The notes under the pieces were generated by a model that worked only from the letters and a program-made list of their open reading frames with translations, did not search any database and was not told the DNA's origin. Of a stretch of 64,000 bases of DNA, positions 27,918 through 39,216 are shown in pieces; the stretch's first letter is position 1, and every line of letters starts with the position of its first letter. Source of the DNA: Allosphingosinicella sp042666435. GTDB lineage: Bacteria > Pseudomonadota > Alphaproteobacteria > Sphingomonadales > Sphingomonadaceae. Location: the NCBI RefSeq assembly GCF_042666435.1, contig NZ_JBHTDC010000001.1, positions 1,612,001-1,676,000 of the forward strand. Reading direction: 5' to 3'. The position numbers and the translations under genes are program-made.

Positions 27918-29621
27918 CTATTCCTTCAGCGCCACGCCTTCGCTACGCGGATCGGCCGCGCCGCGCCAGCCGTTCGGCGTCCATTCGATGGCATTGGCCT
28001 TGAACCCGGCGGGCCGGGCAATGGGCTTGAGACCCAGAGCGGCCAGCTCCGGGATCATGGCTTCGAGCCAGCTGCCCTGCTCCACCGACACCCGGTCGCC
28101 CATGCCGATGATCTGCGGGAGGGCGATCGCCTCCTGGGCCGTCAGCTTCCAGTCGATGACACCGATCAGCGCCTTCGCCACCTGGGCGATGATGGTGACG
28201 CCGCCCGCCGCGCCGATGGCGATGCGGATCTCGCCGTCGGGGCCATAGACGATAGTCGGCGCCATCGAGCTGCGCGGTCTCTTGCCGCCTTCGACGCGGT
28301 TCCCGACCGGCCGGCCGTCCACCTCGGGCACGATCGTGAAGTCGGTGAGCTCGTTGTTGAGGAAATAGCCGTTCGACGTGAGCCCGGAGCCGAACGCCCC
28401 CTCGATCGTCGAGGTGACGTTGGCGACGTTCCCTTCACCATCGGCCGCCACCATGTGCGATGTCGAAGGCACCTCCCCGTCCGCGACGGCCGGCATCGGC
28501 CTGGCGCCCGGGGGGTGGCCCGCGGTGACGTGCGGGATCGAGCCTTCGGGCAAGATCAGCCGCGCGCGCTCGGAAAGATAGCCGGGGTCGATCAGGCCGC
28601 CGACCGGCACGTCCACATAATCGGCATCGGCCTGATAGGCTTCGCGGTCGGCGTAAGCGAGCCGCATCGATTCGGCGATGAGGTGCCAGGCGACCGGATT
28701 GTTCTTGCCGAGCGCGGAAAGGTCGAAGCCTTCCAATTGCTTCAGGATCGCGAACACGGTCGTCCCTCCCGAAGACGGCGGGCCCATGCCGCAGATCCGA
28801 TACTCGCGGTACATGCCGCAGACCGGCGCGCGCTCCTTCGCGTCGTAGGTGGCGAGATCGCCCAAGGTCATCGGTGAAGGGTTATGCGAGGCGGTGCGGA
28901 CGGTCTGGACCAGATCCTGGGCAGGAGGTCCCACGTAGAAATGATCCGCCCCGTGTGCCGCCAGCGCGTCCAGAAGGCTCGCCAGCTCGGGATTCTTGAG
29001 CATGGTCCCGACCGGCTTGGGCGCACCATTGGCGTCGAAGAACTGCCCGCGCGCCCAAGGCGAGGCGATATGGCCGCTCCGCGCCAGCGAATTGTGAAGC
29101 CGGGGCGTGATCGCGAAGCCGTCGCGGGCGAGGCGGATCGCCGGCTCGAACAGCTTCGCCCAGGGCAGCTTCCCCTGCTCTTCATGGACGAGCGCCATCA
29201 TGCGAAGATTTCCGGGCACGCCGACGCTCTTGCCGCCCGGCACCGCCTCCGAACGGGACATCGGCTCGCCATTCTCGAAGAAATAGGTCGGCGTGGCGGC
29301 CGCCGGCGCGGTCTCGCGCCCGTCATAGGTTTCGAATTCGCCGCTCCCCGCGTCGTGATGGACGAAGAAGCCGCCGCCGCCGATGCCCGAGGATTGCGGT
29401 TCGACCACGGTCAGCGCCAGCATCATCGCGATGGCGGCGTCTGCCGCGCTTCCGCCCGCCCGCAATATCTCGCGGCCCGCCTCGCTGGCGCGCGGATCGG
29501 CGGACGAAACGGCGCCGCGCTGGTCGGAAGACGTTTCCGGCGAACGGATCGCGGCCGAAGGCGCGGCGCAGGCCGAAAGAAGCAACAGCGGCAGCGCCAG
29601 CCGAGTCAGGACGTTGAGCAT
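27918..29621 (-). CDS. ggt: Gamma-glutamyltranspeptidase
   Basis: The 567-residue precursor starts MLNVLTRLALPLLLLSACAA, with a lipoprotein-like signal (LLSAC). It is an Ntn-hydrolase that self-cleaves at the Thr in PSTSHMVAADGEGN and transfers or hydrolyses gamma-glutamyl groups, for example from glutathione. Other family features are GGSAADAAIAMMLALTVVEP, GIGGGGFFVHHD, MGPPSSGGTTVFAIL and RPRSSMAPTIV. A start 36 nt upstream is possible. With gloA/gloB nearby, glutathione chemistry recurs in this area, though no operon links them. Confidence 0.94.
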   Translation of the reverse strand: MLNVLTRLALPLLLLSACAAPSAAIRSPETSSDQRGAVSSADPRASEAGREILRAGGSAADAAIAMMLALTVVEPQSSGIGGGGFFVHHDAGSGEFETYDGRETAPAAATPTYFFENGEPMSRSEAVPGGKSVGVPGNLRMMALVHEEQGKLPWAKLFEPAIRLARDGFAITPRLHNSLARSGHIASPWARGQFFDANGAPKPVGTMLKNPELASLLDALAAHGADHFYVGPPAQDLVQTVRTASHNPSPMTLGDLATYDAKERAPVCGMYREYRICGMGPPSSGGTTVFAILKQLEGFDLSALGKNNPVAWHLIAESMRLAYADREAYQADADYVDVPVGGLIDPGYLSERARLILPEGSIPHVTAGHPPGARPMPAVADGEVPSTSHMVAADGEGNVANVTSTIEGAFGSGLTSNGYFLNNELTDFTIVPEVDGRPVGNRVEGGKRPRSSMAPTIVYGPDGEIRIAIGAAGGVTIIAQVAKALIGVIDWKLTAQEAIALPQIIGMGDRVSVEQGSWLEAMIPELAALGLKPIARPAGFKANAIEWTPNGWRGAADPRSEGVALKE

Positions 29622-29660
29622 GGACGGCGACACTAGCCAGCTTTGCCCCGCCCGCAAGCG

Positions 29661-30686
29661 TCAAGCGCCGACGGCGTCCGCCAACCGCGCGAAGCCGTCG
29701 CGCCTCAGCAGCCGTTTCAGCTCGCTGGCGATCGAGCGGGCCAGGCCCGGCCCCTGATAGACAAGGGCCGAATAGACCTGGACGAGACTCGCCCCCGCGC
29801 GGATGCGGTCATAGGCGTCGACGCCATTCTCGATGCCGCCGGCGGCGATGAGCGGCATGGACGGCCCGGAGGCGGCGCGGAAATCCTTGAGCCGCTGCAA
29901 CGCCAGCGCCTTCAGCGGCGCGCCGGACAGGCCGCCGCCCTCGCCTCGGAATTTCGAGCGCAGATGCGGCCGCGAGATCGTGGTGTTGGAGACGATCAGC
30001 GCGTCGATCTTCCGCCGCGTCGCCACGGCGACGATGTCGTCGATCTCCGCCGGCTCGAGGTCCGGCGCGACCTTCAAGAAGATGGGCGGCCCGGCGCCGC
30101 GCGCCTCGGCCACCGCCGCCAGCAATTCGTCGAGCGCCGCCTTGTCCTGCAGCGCGCGCAGCCCCGGCGTGTTGGGCGACGAGATGTTGACGGTGAGATA
30201 GTCCGCAACTCCCGTCATCGCGGCGACGCCGGCCGAATAGTCGACGATCCGGTTTGCGCTGTCCTTATTGGCGCCGATATTGACGCCGACGATCCCATTC
30301 CGCGCGCGCCGCTGGAGCCGGACGAGCGCCGCCTGCTGGCCTTCATTGTTGAAGCCCATCCGGTTGATTACGGCCCGGTCTTCGACAAGGCGGAAGAGGC
30401 GCGGTTTGGGATTGCCCACCTGGGGCAGTGGAGTCAGGGTGCCGACCTCGGCGAAGCCGAAGCCCAGGCGCAAAACTTGCGCGAACACTTCGGCATTCTT
30501 GTCGAAACCGGCGGCGAGGCCGACCGGGTTGGGGAAATCGAGCCCCGCCACCTTGATCGCCAGCGCCGGGTCGGGACCCGCCGCCTTGCCGGCCGGGAGC
30601 GCCTTCAACGCCCTGAGGGTCAAACCGTGCGCGCGCTCGGCGTCGAGGCCGAAGACGAGCGGGCGAAGCAGAGGGTAGAGCGCCAT
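29661..30686 (-). CDS. pyrD: Quinone-dependent dihydroorotate dehydrogenase
   Basis: The 341-residue class 2 enzyme oxidises dihydroorotate to orotate with FMN and ubiquinone in pyrimidine synthesis. Visible motifs are the N-terminal membrane-associating helices (MALYPLLRPLVFGLDAERAH), NPVGLAAGFDKNAEVF, TPLPQVGNPKPRLFR, NRMGFNNEG, NISSPNTPGLR with the catalytic serine loop, NTTISRP and AAGGIENGVDAY. It lies just downstream (on the same strand, upstream in transcription) of ggt with a 39-nt gap. Length is typical. Confidence 0.96.
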   Translation of the reverse strand: MALYPLLRPLVFGLDAERAHGLTLRALKALPAGKAAGPDPALAIKVAGLDFPNPVGLAAGFDKNAEVFAQVLRLGFGFAEVGTLTPLPQVGNPKPRLFRLVEDRAVINRMGFNNEGQQAALVRLQRRARNGIVGVNIGANKDSANRIVDYSAGVAAMTGVADYLTVNISSPNTPGLRALQDKAALDELLAAVAEARGAGPPIFLKVAPDLEPAEIDDIVAVATRRKIDALIVSNTTISRPHLRSKFRGEGGGLSGAPLKALALQRLKDFRAASGPSMPLIAAGGIENGVDAYDRIRAGASLVQVYSALVYQGPGLARSIASELKRLLRRDGFARLADAVGA

Positions 30687-30783
30687 GGCGGCGCTATGGC
30701 ACCGGTCGCAAGGGTGGTCAAAGCGGGGTTCGTTTCCTTAAGGGTGGCCCCATAACGATTCCCGGAACAGGATGCCTTGCCTC

Positions 30784-32607
30784 ATGACCCGACTGATTTT
30801 GCTCGCCTCCACCGCCCTCGTCGCCGCCTGCGCGACGGTGCCGCAAGCTCCTCCGGCCGAAGCCGCGCCGGCCGCCGCACCGGCCGCGCCCGCCCAGGAC
30901 AGCGCCGAGCTCGCCGCTTTCTTCGAAGCCTATGACCAGGCCCAGCTGGAGCTGTCGCCGCTGTCCAAGGCCTATCGAGGCATCGTCGACGAGGATTACG
31001 GCATTTGGGGCGACTTCACCGACGCCGCCGCCATCGCGGAGCATGACCTGGACGGGCGCACACTCGCCGCGATGAAGAGCCAGTTCGACCGCGCCGACCT
31101 TTCCGCTGCCGACCAGCTTTCCTACGACCTGTTTGAGAATATGGTGATGCGCGGCGAAGGCGCCTTCACCTTCCGCAAGAACGGCTACATCTTCGACCAG
31201 ATGAATGGGGCGCAGTCGCAGCTGCCGGCCTTCCTGATCAATATCCATCGCGTGACCGACCTCGCCACCGCCGAGGCCTATGTCAGCCGCCTCGAGGGCA
31301 TCGACGACGTGATGGACCAGCTGCTCGTCCAGGCCAGGGAGCGGCAGGCGATGGGCGTTCTGCCCCCCAAATGGGTCTATCCGTACGTCATCAGCGACGC
31401 GCGCAACGTCATCACCGGCGCGCCCTTCGGCCCGGGCAAGGATTCCGCCTTGTTCGAGGATCTGAAGAAGAAGGTGAACGCGGCGCCGATCACGGAGGCC
31501 GACAAGACGCGCCTGATCGCGCAGGGCGGCAAGGCCCTGGTCGAGCAGATGAAGCCCGCCTACGAGCGCGTCATCGCCCTGATGGAAGCGCAGCAGAAGA
31601 TCGCTCCCACCGACGACGGCATCTGGCGCTTCGCCGACGGCGCCGATTATTACAACGAGCGCCTCGGCTATTACACGACCACCGACTACACGGCCGAGCA
31701 GATCCACGACATCGGCTTGCGCGAGGTCGAGCGCATCCACGGCGAGATGCGCGGGATCATGAAGCGGGTCGGCTTCGAAGGCACCCTCCAGGACTTCTTC
31801 GAGCATCTGCGCACCGAGGATCGTTATTATTACGACACGCGCGAAGCCTATCTCGCCGAGGTGCAGATCAAGGTGGACGCGATGGAGAAGGCACTTCCGC
31901 GCTACTTCAACACGCTTCCCAAGGCGGCGCTGGTGGTGAAGCCGGTCGAGCCCTTCCGCGAGAAGTCCGCCGGCAAGGCTTTCTACAACAGCCCCGCGCC
32001 GGACGGCTCGCGCCCCGGCACTTATTATGTGAACCTCTACAATTTGCGCGACATGTCGAAGACCGAGCTGGAGGCTTTGGTCTACCACGAAGGCATTCCC
32101 GGCCACCATCTCCAGCGCACGATCCAGACCGAATTGGGTGGCAAGGTCCCGCCCTTCCGCCAGTTCGGCGGCGTCACCGCTTACACCGAAGGCTGGGGCC
32201 TCTATGCCGAGGAACTGGGCAAGGACATGGGCTTCTACCAGGATCCCTATTCCGATTTCGGCCGGCTCGGCATGGAGCTGTGGCGCGCCGCGCGGCTGGT
32301 GGTCGATACCGGCATCCACCACAAGCGCTGGAGCCGCGAGCAGGCGATCGAATGGCTGAAGCAGAACACGCCCAACCCCATCGGCGACATCGAAAAGGGC
32401 ATCGAGCGCTACATCGTCTATCCCGGCCAGGCGACCGCCTACATGATCGGCAAATTGAAGATCATGGAGCTGCGCGAGGAGGCGCGGGCGAAGCTGGGCG
32501 ACCGGTTCGACATCAAGGCGTTCCACGACGCGGTGCTGCTGAGCGGACCCGTCCCGCTGGATGTGCTGGAGGCGAACATTGACGCATGGGTCGAGACGCA
32601 GACGTAA
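30784..32607 (+). CDS. DUF885 family lipoprotein (putative metallopeptidase)
   Basis: The 607-residue protein starts MTRLILLASTALVAACATVP, with a lipobox VAAC; an ATG 12 nt upstream is an alternative. The DUF885 core is seen in FYNSPAPDGSRPGTYYVNLY, ALVYHEGIPGHHLQRTI (a His-Glu...Gly-His-His zinc-site-like motif), AYTEGWGLYAEELG and the C-terminal YPGQATAYMIGKLKIMELR. Members are thought to be carboxypeptidase-like metalloproteases at the cell surface; the substrate is unproven. Confidence 0.9.
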   Translation: MTRLILLASTALVAACATVPQAPPAEAAPAAAPAAPAQDSAELAAFFEAYDQAQLELSPLSKAYRGIVDEDYGIWGDFTDAAAIAEHDLDGRTLAAMKSQFDRADLSAADQLSYDLFENMVMRGEGAFTFRKNGYIFDQMNGAQSQLPAFLINIHRVTDLATAEAYVSRLEGIDDVMDQLLVQARERQAMGVLPPKWVYPYVISDARNVITGAPFGPGKDSALFEDLKKKVNAAPITEADKTRLIAQGGKALVEQMKPAYERVIALMEAQQKIAPTDDGIWRFADGADYYNERLGYYTTTDYTAEQIHDIGLREVERIHGEMRGIMKRVGFEGTLQDFFEHLRTEDRYYYDTREAYLAEVQIKVDAMEKALPRYFNTLPKAALVVKPVEPFREKSAGKAFYNSPAPDGSRPGTYYVNLYNLRDMSKTELEALVYHEGIPGHHLQRTIQTELGGKVPPFRQFGGVTAYTEGWGLYAEELGKDMGFYQDPYSDFGRLGMELWRAARLVVDTGIHHKRWSREQAIEWLKQNTPNPIGDIEKGIERYIVYPGQATAYMIGKLKIMELREEARAKLGDRFDIKAFHDAVLLSGPVPLDVLEANIDAWVETQT

Positions 32608-32622
32608 ACGGGGAGAGCCGCT

Positions 32623-32712
32623 CAGTCCGTCATGCTGAACTTGTTTCAGCATCCATCTTCGCCCCGCCGCGAATGTGTCGATATGGACCCTGAAACAAGT
32701 TCAGAGTGACTG
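32623..32712. repeat. Palindromic intergenic repeat (family with core CTGAACTTGTTTCAG)
   Basis: Arms beginning CAGTCCGTCATGCTGAAC (from 32623) and ending AGTTCAGAGTGACTG (to 32712) form an imperfect long inverted repeat with paired CTGAACTTGTTTCAG and CTGAAACAAGTTCAG cores. It lies between the DUF885 gene and the suf operon regulator and marks the 5' border of the repeat-rich region. Confidence 0.8.
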
Positions 32713-32781
32713 CGGAGGGTTGATTCCTTTGGCGCCGCGGCCCACATGCCCAATCGGAACGAATCAGTCCGATTGGAGCTT

Positions 32782-33308
32782 ATGCGCCTTACGTCTCTCG
32801 CCGATTATGCCGTCGTCATGATGGCCGCCGCCGCCCGGCATACCGAGGCGGGGGGCGGCGAGGCGCGGCTGTCGGCGGCGCTGCTGGCGGAGGAGACGGG
32901 CGTGCCCCTCCCCACCGCGCAGAAATTGATGGGACGGCTCGCCGGCGCGGGCCTGCTCAGCTCCGCGCGCGGCACCGGCGGCGGCTTCCGCCTCGCGCGC
33001 GGCGCGGGCGGGATTACGCTTGCGGACATCATCGAGGCGGTCGAAGGGCCGATCGCCATGACCAACTGCATCGACGGCGGCGGCCACGAATGCGCCATCG
33101 AAGGACATTGCCAGGTGAAGCCGCATCTCCACGCCGTGAACGGCGCCGTGCGCGGCGCGCTCGCAGGTGTGAGCCTCGCCAGCCTCGCCTCTTCCCCCGC
33201 TCACCCTGAGCCTGTCGAAGGGCTGCCCTTTTCTTCCCGACCCGAAAGGGAAGGTCAGGGCTTCGACAAGCTCAGCCTGAGCGGTGTGGGTACAGAACGG
33301 ATTTCGTC

Positions 33309-33312
<4 letters not shown>
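32782..33312 (+). CDS. Rrf2-family Fe-S regulator of the suf operon, with repeat-derived C-terminal tail
   Basis: The 176-residue protein starts MRLTSLADYAVVMMAAAARH, with a winged-helix DNA-binding domain (VPLPTAQKLMGRLAGAGLLS, RGTGGGFRLARGAGGITLAD) and three Cys at about 96, 104 and 110 (NCIDGGGHECAIEGHC) that should bind an Fe-S cluster. By family and position it represses or tunes the suf operon according to Fe-S status. The native protein would end near residue 137. The last roughly 38 residues (from PAHPEPVEGLPF to LSGVGTERISS) are encoded by a palindromic repeat. Its stop overlaps sufB by 4 nt (ATGA). Confidence 0.93.
33197..33284. repeat. Palindromic repeat inside the 3' end of the Rrf2 regulator gene
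   Basis: Arms at 33197-33220 (CCGCTCACCCTGAGCCTGTC...) and 33261-33284 (...GACAAGCTCAGCCTGAGCGG) are nearly perfect inverted copies. The element is translated as the tail of the regulator, with the signature PEPVEG and FDKLSL peptides, and ends just before the sufB start. Confidence 0.88.
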
Positions 33313-34781
<1,469 letters not shown>

Positions 34782-34793
34782 ATACCCTCACTC

Positions 34794-34870
34794 CGTTCGT
34801 CCCGAGCGAAGTCGAGGGGCGCCCACACGAACTCATCACATACGCCCCTCGACTACGCTCGGGACGAACG
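34794..34870. repeat. Palindromic repeat between sufB and sufC
   Basis: Arms 34794-34820 and 34844-34870 (CGTTCGTCCCGAGCGAAGTC... and its complement, with one mismatch) form a 27-bp inverted pair filling nearly all of the sufB-sufC spacer. It is of the same family as the element at 39122-39198. It would form a strong hairpin in the mRNA between two operon genes. Confidence 0.9.
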
Positions 34871-34888
34871 AATTCTGGAATGGCATTG

Positions 34889-35733
<845 letters not shown>

Positions 35734-35737
<4 letters not shown>

Positions 35738-36237
35738 TGCGCACTGGCCTGCCCTTTTCATTGGCGCTGCTGCTGGCGGCGTGCGGAGAGACCGCCGCAC
35801 CGCCGGCCGACACGGCCGAGGAGCCCGCGGCGGAGACTGCTGCGGTGGCGCCTTCAGCACCCGCCTCCGCGCCGGCCGCTAACGAGACCGTCGCCATGCC
35901 GCCCTTCGCCGAAGTCGAAGGCGCGCATCCTTATGGTCCTCCCGAACCGGCGCCCATCCCTGCGGCGTTCCGCGGCACCTGGGCCGAGAGCAAGGCGCTG
36001 TGCGGCGATCTCGATCACCAGAACAGGCTCGGCATTTCCGGCGCCACCGTGCGTTTTCCCGATTTCATCGTGCGGACGGATGACGTCAGGACGCTCGGAC
36101 AGCGCGAGATCGAGATCAAGGGCGTCATCGAAGGCACGAACCGGCCGTCCGACCATCATTTCTTCATCGATACGGCGGGTGACACGCTGACCGATGGCGG
36201 CGGCGGCGGCATGGTGCGCGTCCGGTGCTCGGGATGA
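35734..36237 (+). CDS. Uncharacterised lipoprotein within the suf operon
   Basis: The 167-residue product starts MMRTGLPFSLALLLAACGET, with lipobox LAAC, followed by an Ala/Pro/Glu-rich linker and a small globular domain (IPAAFRGTWAESKALCGD, ISGATVRFPDFIV, REIEIKGVIEGTNRP, GMVRVRCSG) with two Cys. It overlaps the sufC stop and the sufD start by 4 nt each, so it is firmly coupled to the Fe-S operon although a surface lipoprotein has no known part in cytosolic cluster assembly. I do not recognise a characterised family. Confidence 0.85.
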
Positions 36238-37379
36238 GTCTCCTCTCCCTCCCGTCCGCCCGCGACGAAGCCTGGCGCTGGAGCGATCTTTCGGGGCTCC
36301 CCGATCTTGCCGCGCGCCAGCCCTCGGGCGCGGTCCCCGACGCCCTGCCGTGGATCGACTGCGTAAGCGACAGCCCGCGGCTTCTGTTCGTGGACGGCCA
36401 GCTCGACGCGGAGCGCAGCAGCCTGGGCGCCGTCACCCTTGGTCATGTCCACGCCGAAGCAGGAGACCACGCTCTGGCCCGCCTCGCCGGGCACGAGGGC
36501 TGGAGCCTGAAGCTCGGCCGCGATCATGCGCCGGCCGGGCTGGTCCAGATCGTCCACGTCTCGACCGGCGCCGCCGACCATCTCGCCGCCGAGGTCGTGC
36601 TCGATGTCGATGCGCAGGCCTCCATCGTCGAAACCTATGTCGGAGAGGGCTGGGCCAACCGCCTGACCCAGATGTCGCTCGCCAAGGGCGCCCGGCTGAT
36701 GCTCGCCCGGCGCCTCGTCGGCGCCGGCGGCCCTTCGGCGTCGCTCAGGACAGGCTTCGTCAGCCTCACCGACCGGGCCGAGGTCGGCGAAGGCGCGAGC
36801 CTCATCATCACGACGCTGGCCGCCGGAGGCGCCGACAGCCGCCTCGACGCGGAGATCGCCATCACCGGCGAAGCGGCCTTCGTCGAAGCGGGCGGCGCCC
36901 TGCTCGCCCGCGAACGGCAGCGTCATGACGCCAACCTCGTCCTCCGCCACGACGCGGTGGGGGGCGTGAGCCGCCAGCTCTGGCGCTCGGTCGCCGACGA
37001 CAGGGCCACCTGCTCGGTCGCGGCCCGCGTCGAGGTGGCGCGCGGCGCGCAGAAGATCGATGGCGAACAGTCGCTGAAGGGCCTCCTTCTTGCCCGCACC
37101 GCCACCGTGAACGCCAAGCCCGAGCTCGAAATCTTCGCCGACGACGTCAAATGCGCCCACGGCGCGACCGTCGGCGAGCTCGACAAGGCCGCCCTCTTCT
37201 ATCTGGCCAGCCGCGGCGTTCCGGAAGCGGAAGCCAAAGCCCTCCTCACCCGCGCCTTCATCGCCGACGCGATCGACCGCATCGGGGAGGAAGTGGTGCG
37301 AGAAGCCTTCCAGGCGGATGCGGAAGCATGGTTCACCCAAACCTCGTTCGTCCCGAGCGAATTCGAGGGGCGCTCATGA
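36234..37379 (+). CDS. sufD: Fe-S cluster assembly protein SufD
   Basis: The 381-residue SufD partners SufB and SufC in the scaffold complex. The beta-helix core and C-terminal signature are clear (VETYVGEGWANRLTQMSLAKG, TVNAKPELEIFADDVKCAHG, ATVGELDKAALFYLASRGV, AKALLTRAFIADAIDRIGEE). The start ATG overlaps the lipoprotein stop. Two stretches look repeat-derived: GPSASLRTG in the middle (half element at 36729-36758) and the terminal SFVPSEFEGRS, encoded by the first arm of the repeat at 37345-37421. Confidence 0.95.
   Translation: MSLLSLPSARDEAWRWSDLSGLPDLAARQPSGAVPDALPWIDCVSDSPRLLFVDGQLDAERSSLGAVTLGHVHAEAGDHALARLAGHEGWSLKLGRDHAPAGLVQIVHVSTGAADHLAAEVVLDVDAQASIVETYVGEGWANRLTQMSLAKGARLMLARRLVGAGGPSASLRTGFVSLTDRAEVGEGASLIITTLAAGGADSRLDAEIAITGEAAFVEAGGALLARERQRHDANLVLRHDAVGGVSRQLWRSVADDRATCSVAARVEVARGAQKIDGEQSLKGLLLARTATVNAKPELEIFADDVKCAHGATVGELDKAALFYLASRGVPEAEAKALLTRAFIADAIDRIGEEVVREAFQADAEAWFTQTSFVPSEFEGRS
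36729..36758. repeat. Half palindromic repeat inside sufD
   Basis: The segment GGCCCTTCGGCGTCGCTCAG plus the following GACAGGCTTCG resembles one arm of the PEPVEG-type repeats; on the other strand it reads PVLSDAEG, another typical peptide of these elements. No second arm is found nearby, so it is a decayed or half copy. Confidence 0.55.
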
Positions 37380-37421
37380 TGATTCTGTGCCAGCGCGTCT
37401 CGACTTCCCTCGGCACGAACG
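37345..37421. repeat. Degenerate palindromic repeat spanning the end of sufD and the sufD-sufS gap
   Basis: Left arm CGTTCGTCCCGAGCGAATTC... matches the elements at 34794 and 39122; the right arm (CTCGACTTCCCTCGGCACGAACG) has several differences. The left arm encodes the last SufD residues. Confidence 0.78.
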
Positions 37422-37431
37422 GAGACCCGTG

Positions 37432-38646
37432 ATGGATATCGCCGTCTCCACTCGCCCGCTCGACCGCGTCGCCGACTTTCCGGCGATCCCCTCGGGCTGG
37501 TCCTACCTCGACACCGCCGCCACCGCGCAGAAGCCGATGCCGGTGATCGATGCGATGACCCGCGCCTATGCGGAGACCTACGCGACCGTGCATCGCGGCG
37601 TCTATCAGCGTTCGGCCGAGATGACGGTGGCGTTCGAGGCTTCGCGGCGGCGCGTGGCGGATTTCATCGGCGCGGCGGCGCCGGAGGAGATCATATTCGT
37701 GCGCGGCGCGACCGAGGGCATCAACCTCGTCGCCAACAGCTGGGGCGGGACGAACCTCAAGCCCGGCGACCGCATCATGCTCTCGGTGCTGGAGCATCAC
37801 AGCAACATCGTCCCCTGGCAGCTCATCGCCGAGCGCACCGGCGCCGAGATCGACGTGGCGCCGCTCACCGAAGACGGCCGCATCGACCTGGACGCGATGG
37901 CAGGCATGCTCACCGAGCGGCACAAGCTGGTCGCGCTCGCCCATGTCTCCAACGTCCTCGGTTCGGTCCTCGACGCCCGCCGCGCCGCCGCGCTGGCGCA
38001 CGATGTGGGCGCGAAGCTATTACTCGACGGCTGCCAGGCCGTGCCGCGCATGCCGGTCGACGTCGCCGCCATCGGCTGCGACTTCTACGTCTTCTCCGGC
38101 CACAAGCTTTACGGTCCGACCGGCATCGGCGTGCTCTGGGCGCGGGGCGACATCCTCGGGGCGATGCCGCCCTGGCACGGCGGTGGCGCGATGATCGACA
38201 AGGTGACGTTCGAGCGCACCACCTACGCCCCGCCCCCCGCCCGTTTCGAGGCCGGAACGCCGCATGTCGTCGGCGTGATCGGCCTCCACGCCGCCATCGA
38301 CTATGTCGAGACGATCGGGCTTGATGCGATCCACGCCCACGAAACGGCTTTGGTCCGCGAGACGCGCGATGCCCTTTCTTCGTTGAACAGCCTCAGGCTG
38401 TTCGGGCCGGAGGATTCGGCCGGCATCGTCAGCTTCGCGATCGAGGGGGTGCATCCGCACGATGTCGGCACCATATTGGACGAGAGCCATGTGGCGATCC
38501 GCGCCGGCCATCATTGCGCCCAGCCTTTGATGGCGCAACTCGGCGTAGACGCCACCGCGCGGGCGAGCTTCGGCGTCTATAACGGCAAACAGGATGTCGA
38601 GGCCTTGGTCCGCGGCATCGAGCGAGTGACGAGAATTTTTGGATGA
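37432..38646 (+). CDS. sufS: Cysteine desulfurase SufS
   Basis: The 404-residue PLP enzyme removes sulfur from cysteine for cluster assembly. PLP-binding Lys225 is in FSGHKLYGPTG and the active-site Cys362 in RAGHHCAQPLM, typical of the type II (SufS/CsdA) class. Substrate-site His-rich motif (LSVLEHHSNIVPWQL) and C-terminal ASFGVYNGKQDV are present. I chose the ATG at 37432; a longer frame upstream would translate the repeat. No SufE gene is visible in the window. Its stop overlaps sufT by 4 nt. Confidence 0.96.
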   Translation: MDIAVSTRPLDRVADFPAIPSGWSYLDTAATAQKPMPVIDAMTRAYAETYATVHRGVYQRSAEMTVAFEASRRRVADFIGAAAPEEIIFVRGATEGINLVANSWGGTNLKPGDRIMLSVLEHHSNIVPWQLIAERTGAEIDVAPLTEDGRIDLDAMAGMLTERHKLVALAHVSNVLGSVLDARRAAALAHDVGAKLLLDGCQAVPRMPVDVAAIGCDFYVFSGHKLYGPTGIGVLWARGDILGAMPPWHGGGAMIDKVTFERTTYAPPPARFEAGTPHVVGVIGLHAAIDYVETIGLDAIHAHETALVRETRDALSSLNSLRLFGPEDSAGIVSFAIEGVHPHDVGTILDESHVAIRAGHHCAQPLMAQLGVDATARASFGVYNGKQDVEALVRGIERVTRIFG

Positions 38647-39098
38647 ACCAGGAACGCAAGATCGAGATCGAGGAAGTGAGCGACGCGGTGAAGCCCCCAA
38701 AGGCGCGCGTCGGCGAGACGTTCGAGCGCAAGCGCGACTATCTGTCCGGCTTCCTGGCGCAACAGCCGGCGCAGGAATCGCCCGCCGAGCCGGGGGGCGA
38801 CCTCTACGAAGCGGTGATCGAAGCGCTGAAGGAGATTTACGACCCGGAAATCCCGGTCAATATCTATGATCTCGGCCTGATCTACGACGTGCAGATCAGC
38901 CCGGAGAACCACGCCAAGGTGTTGATGACGCTGACTACGCCGCACTGCCCGGTGGCCGAATCGATGCCCGGCGAGGTGGAACTCCGCGTCGGCGCCGTGC
39001 CGGGGGTGGGAGACGCGGAGGTCGAGCTGGTCTGGGATCCGCCCTGGGACCCGCAGAAGATGTCGGATGAGGCGAAGCTTGAGCTGGGAATGCTGTGA
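38643..39098 (+). CDS. sufT: SUF system Fe-S assembly protein SufT (DUF59/MIP18 family)
   Basis: The 151-residue protein has a variable charged N-terminus and a DUF59 domain (VIEALKEIYDPEIPVNIYDL, GLIYDVQI, LTTPHCPVAESMPGEVE, VELVWDPPWDPQKMSDEAK) with the conserved Cys of TPHCPVA. SufT proteins help Fe-S maturation, especially under high demand. The start overlaps the sufS stop (ATGA). Confidence 0.93.
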   Translation: MNQERKIEIEEVSDAVKPPKARVGETFERKRDYLSGFLAQQPAQESPAEPGGDLYEAVIEALKEIYDPEIPVNIYDLGLIYDVQISPENHAKVLMTLTTPHCPVAESMPGEVELRVGAVPGVGDAEVELVWDPPWDPQKMSDEAKLELGML

Positions 39099-39121
39099 TG
39101 CAGGCTGAATGCCACCCCTCC

Positions 39122-39198
39122 CGTTCGTCCCGAGCGAAGTCGAGGGGCGCTGGCACAGACTCATCACACACGCCCCTCGACTTCGCTCGGGACGAACG
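39122..39198. repeat. Perfect palindromic repeat between sufT and sufA
   Basis: Arms 39122-39149 and 39171-39198 are perfect 28-bp inverted copies (CGTTCGTCCCGAGCGAAGTC...), with a 21-nt loop. It fills most of the sufT-sufA gap. Perfect arms suggest a recent or selected copy. Confidence 0.95.
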
Positions 39199-39216
39199 AG
39201 CTTTGGATTTGAACCT

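Noticed and set aside
37318..37431. N-terminal extension of SufS from an upstream ATG
   Set aside because: It would begin inside sufD and translate the repeat; the conserved protein starts at 37432.
39109..39216. N-terminal extension of SufA from an upstream ATG
   Set aside because: It would translate the palindromic repeat; the family N-terminus starts at 39217.
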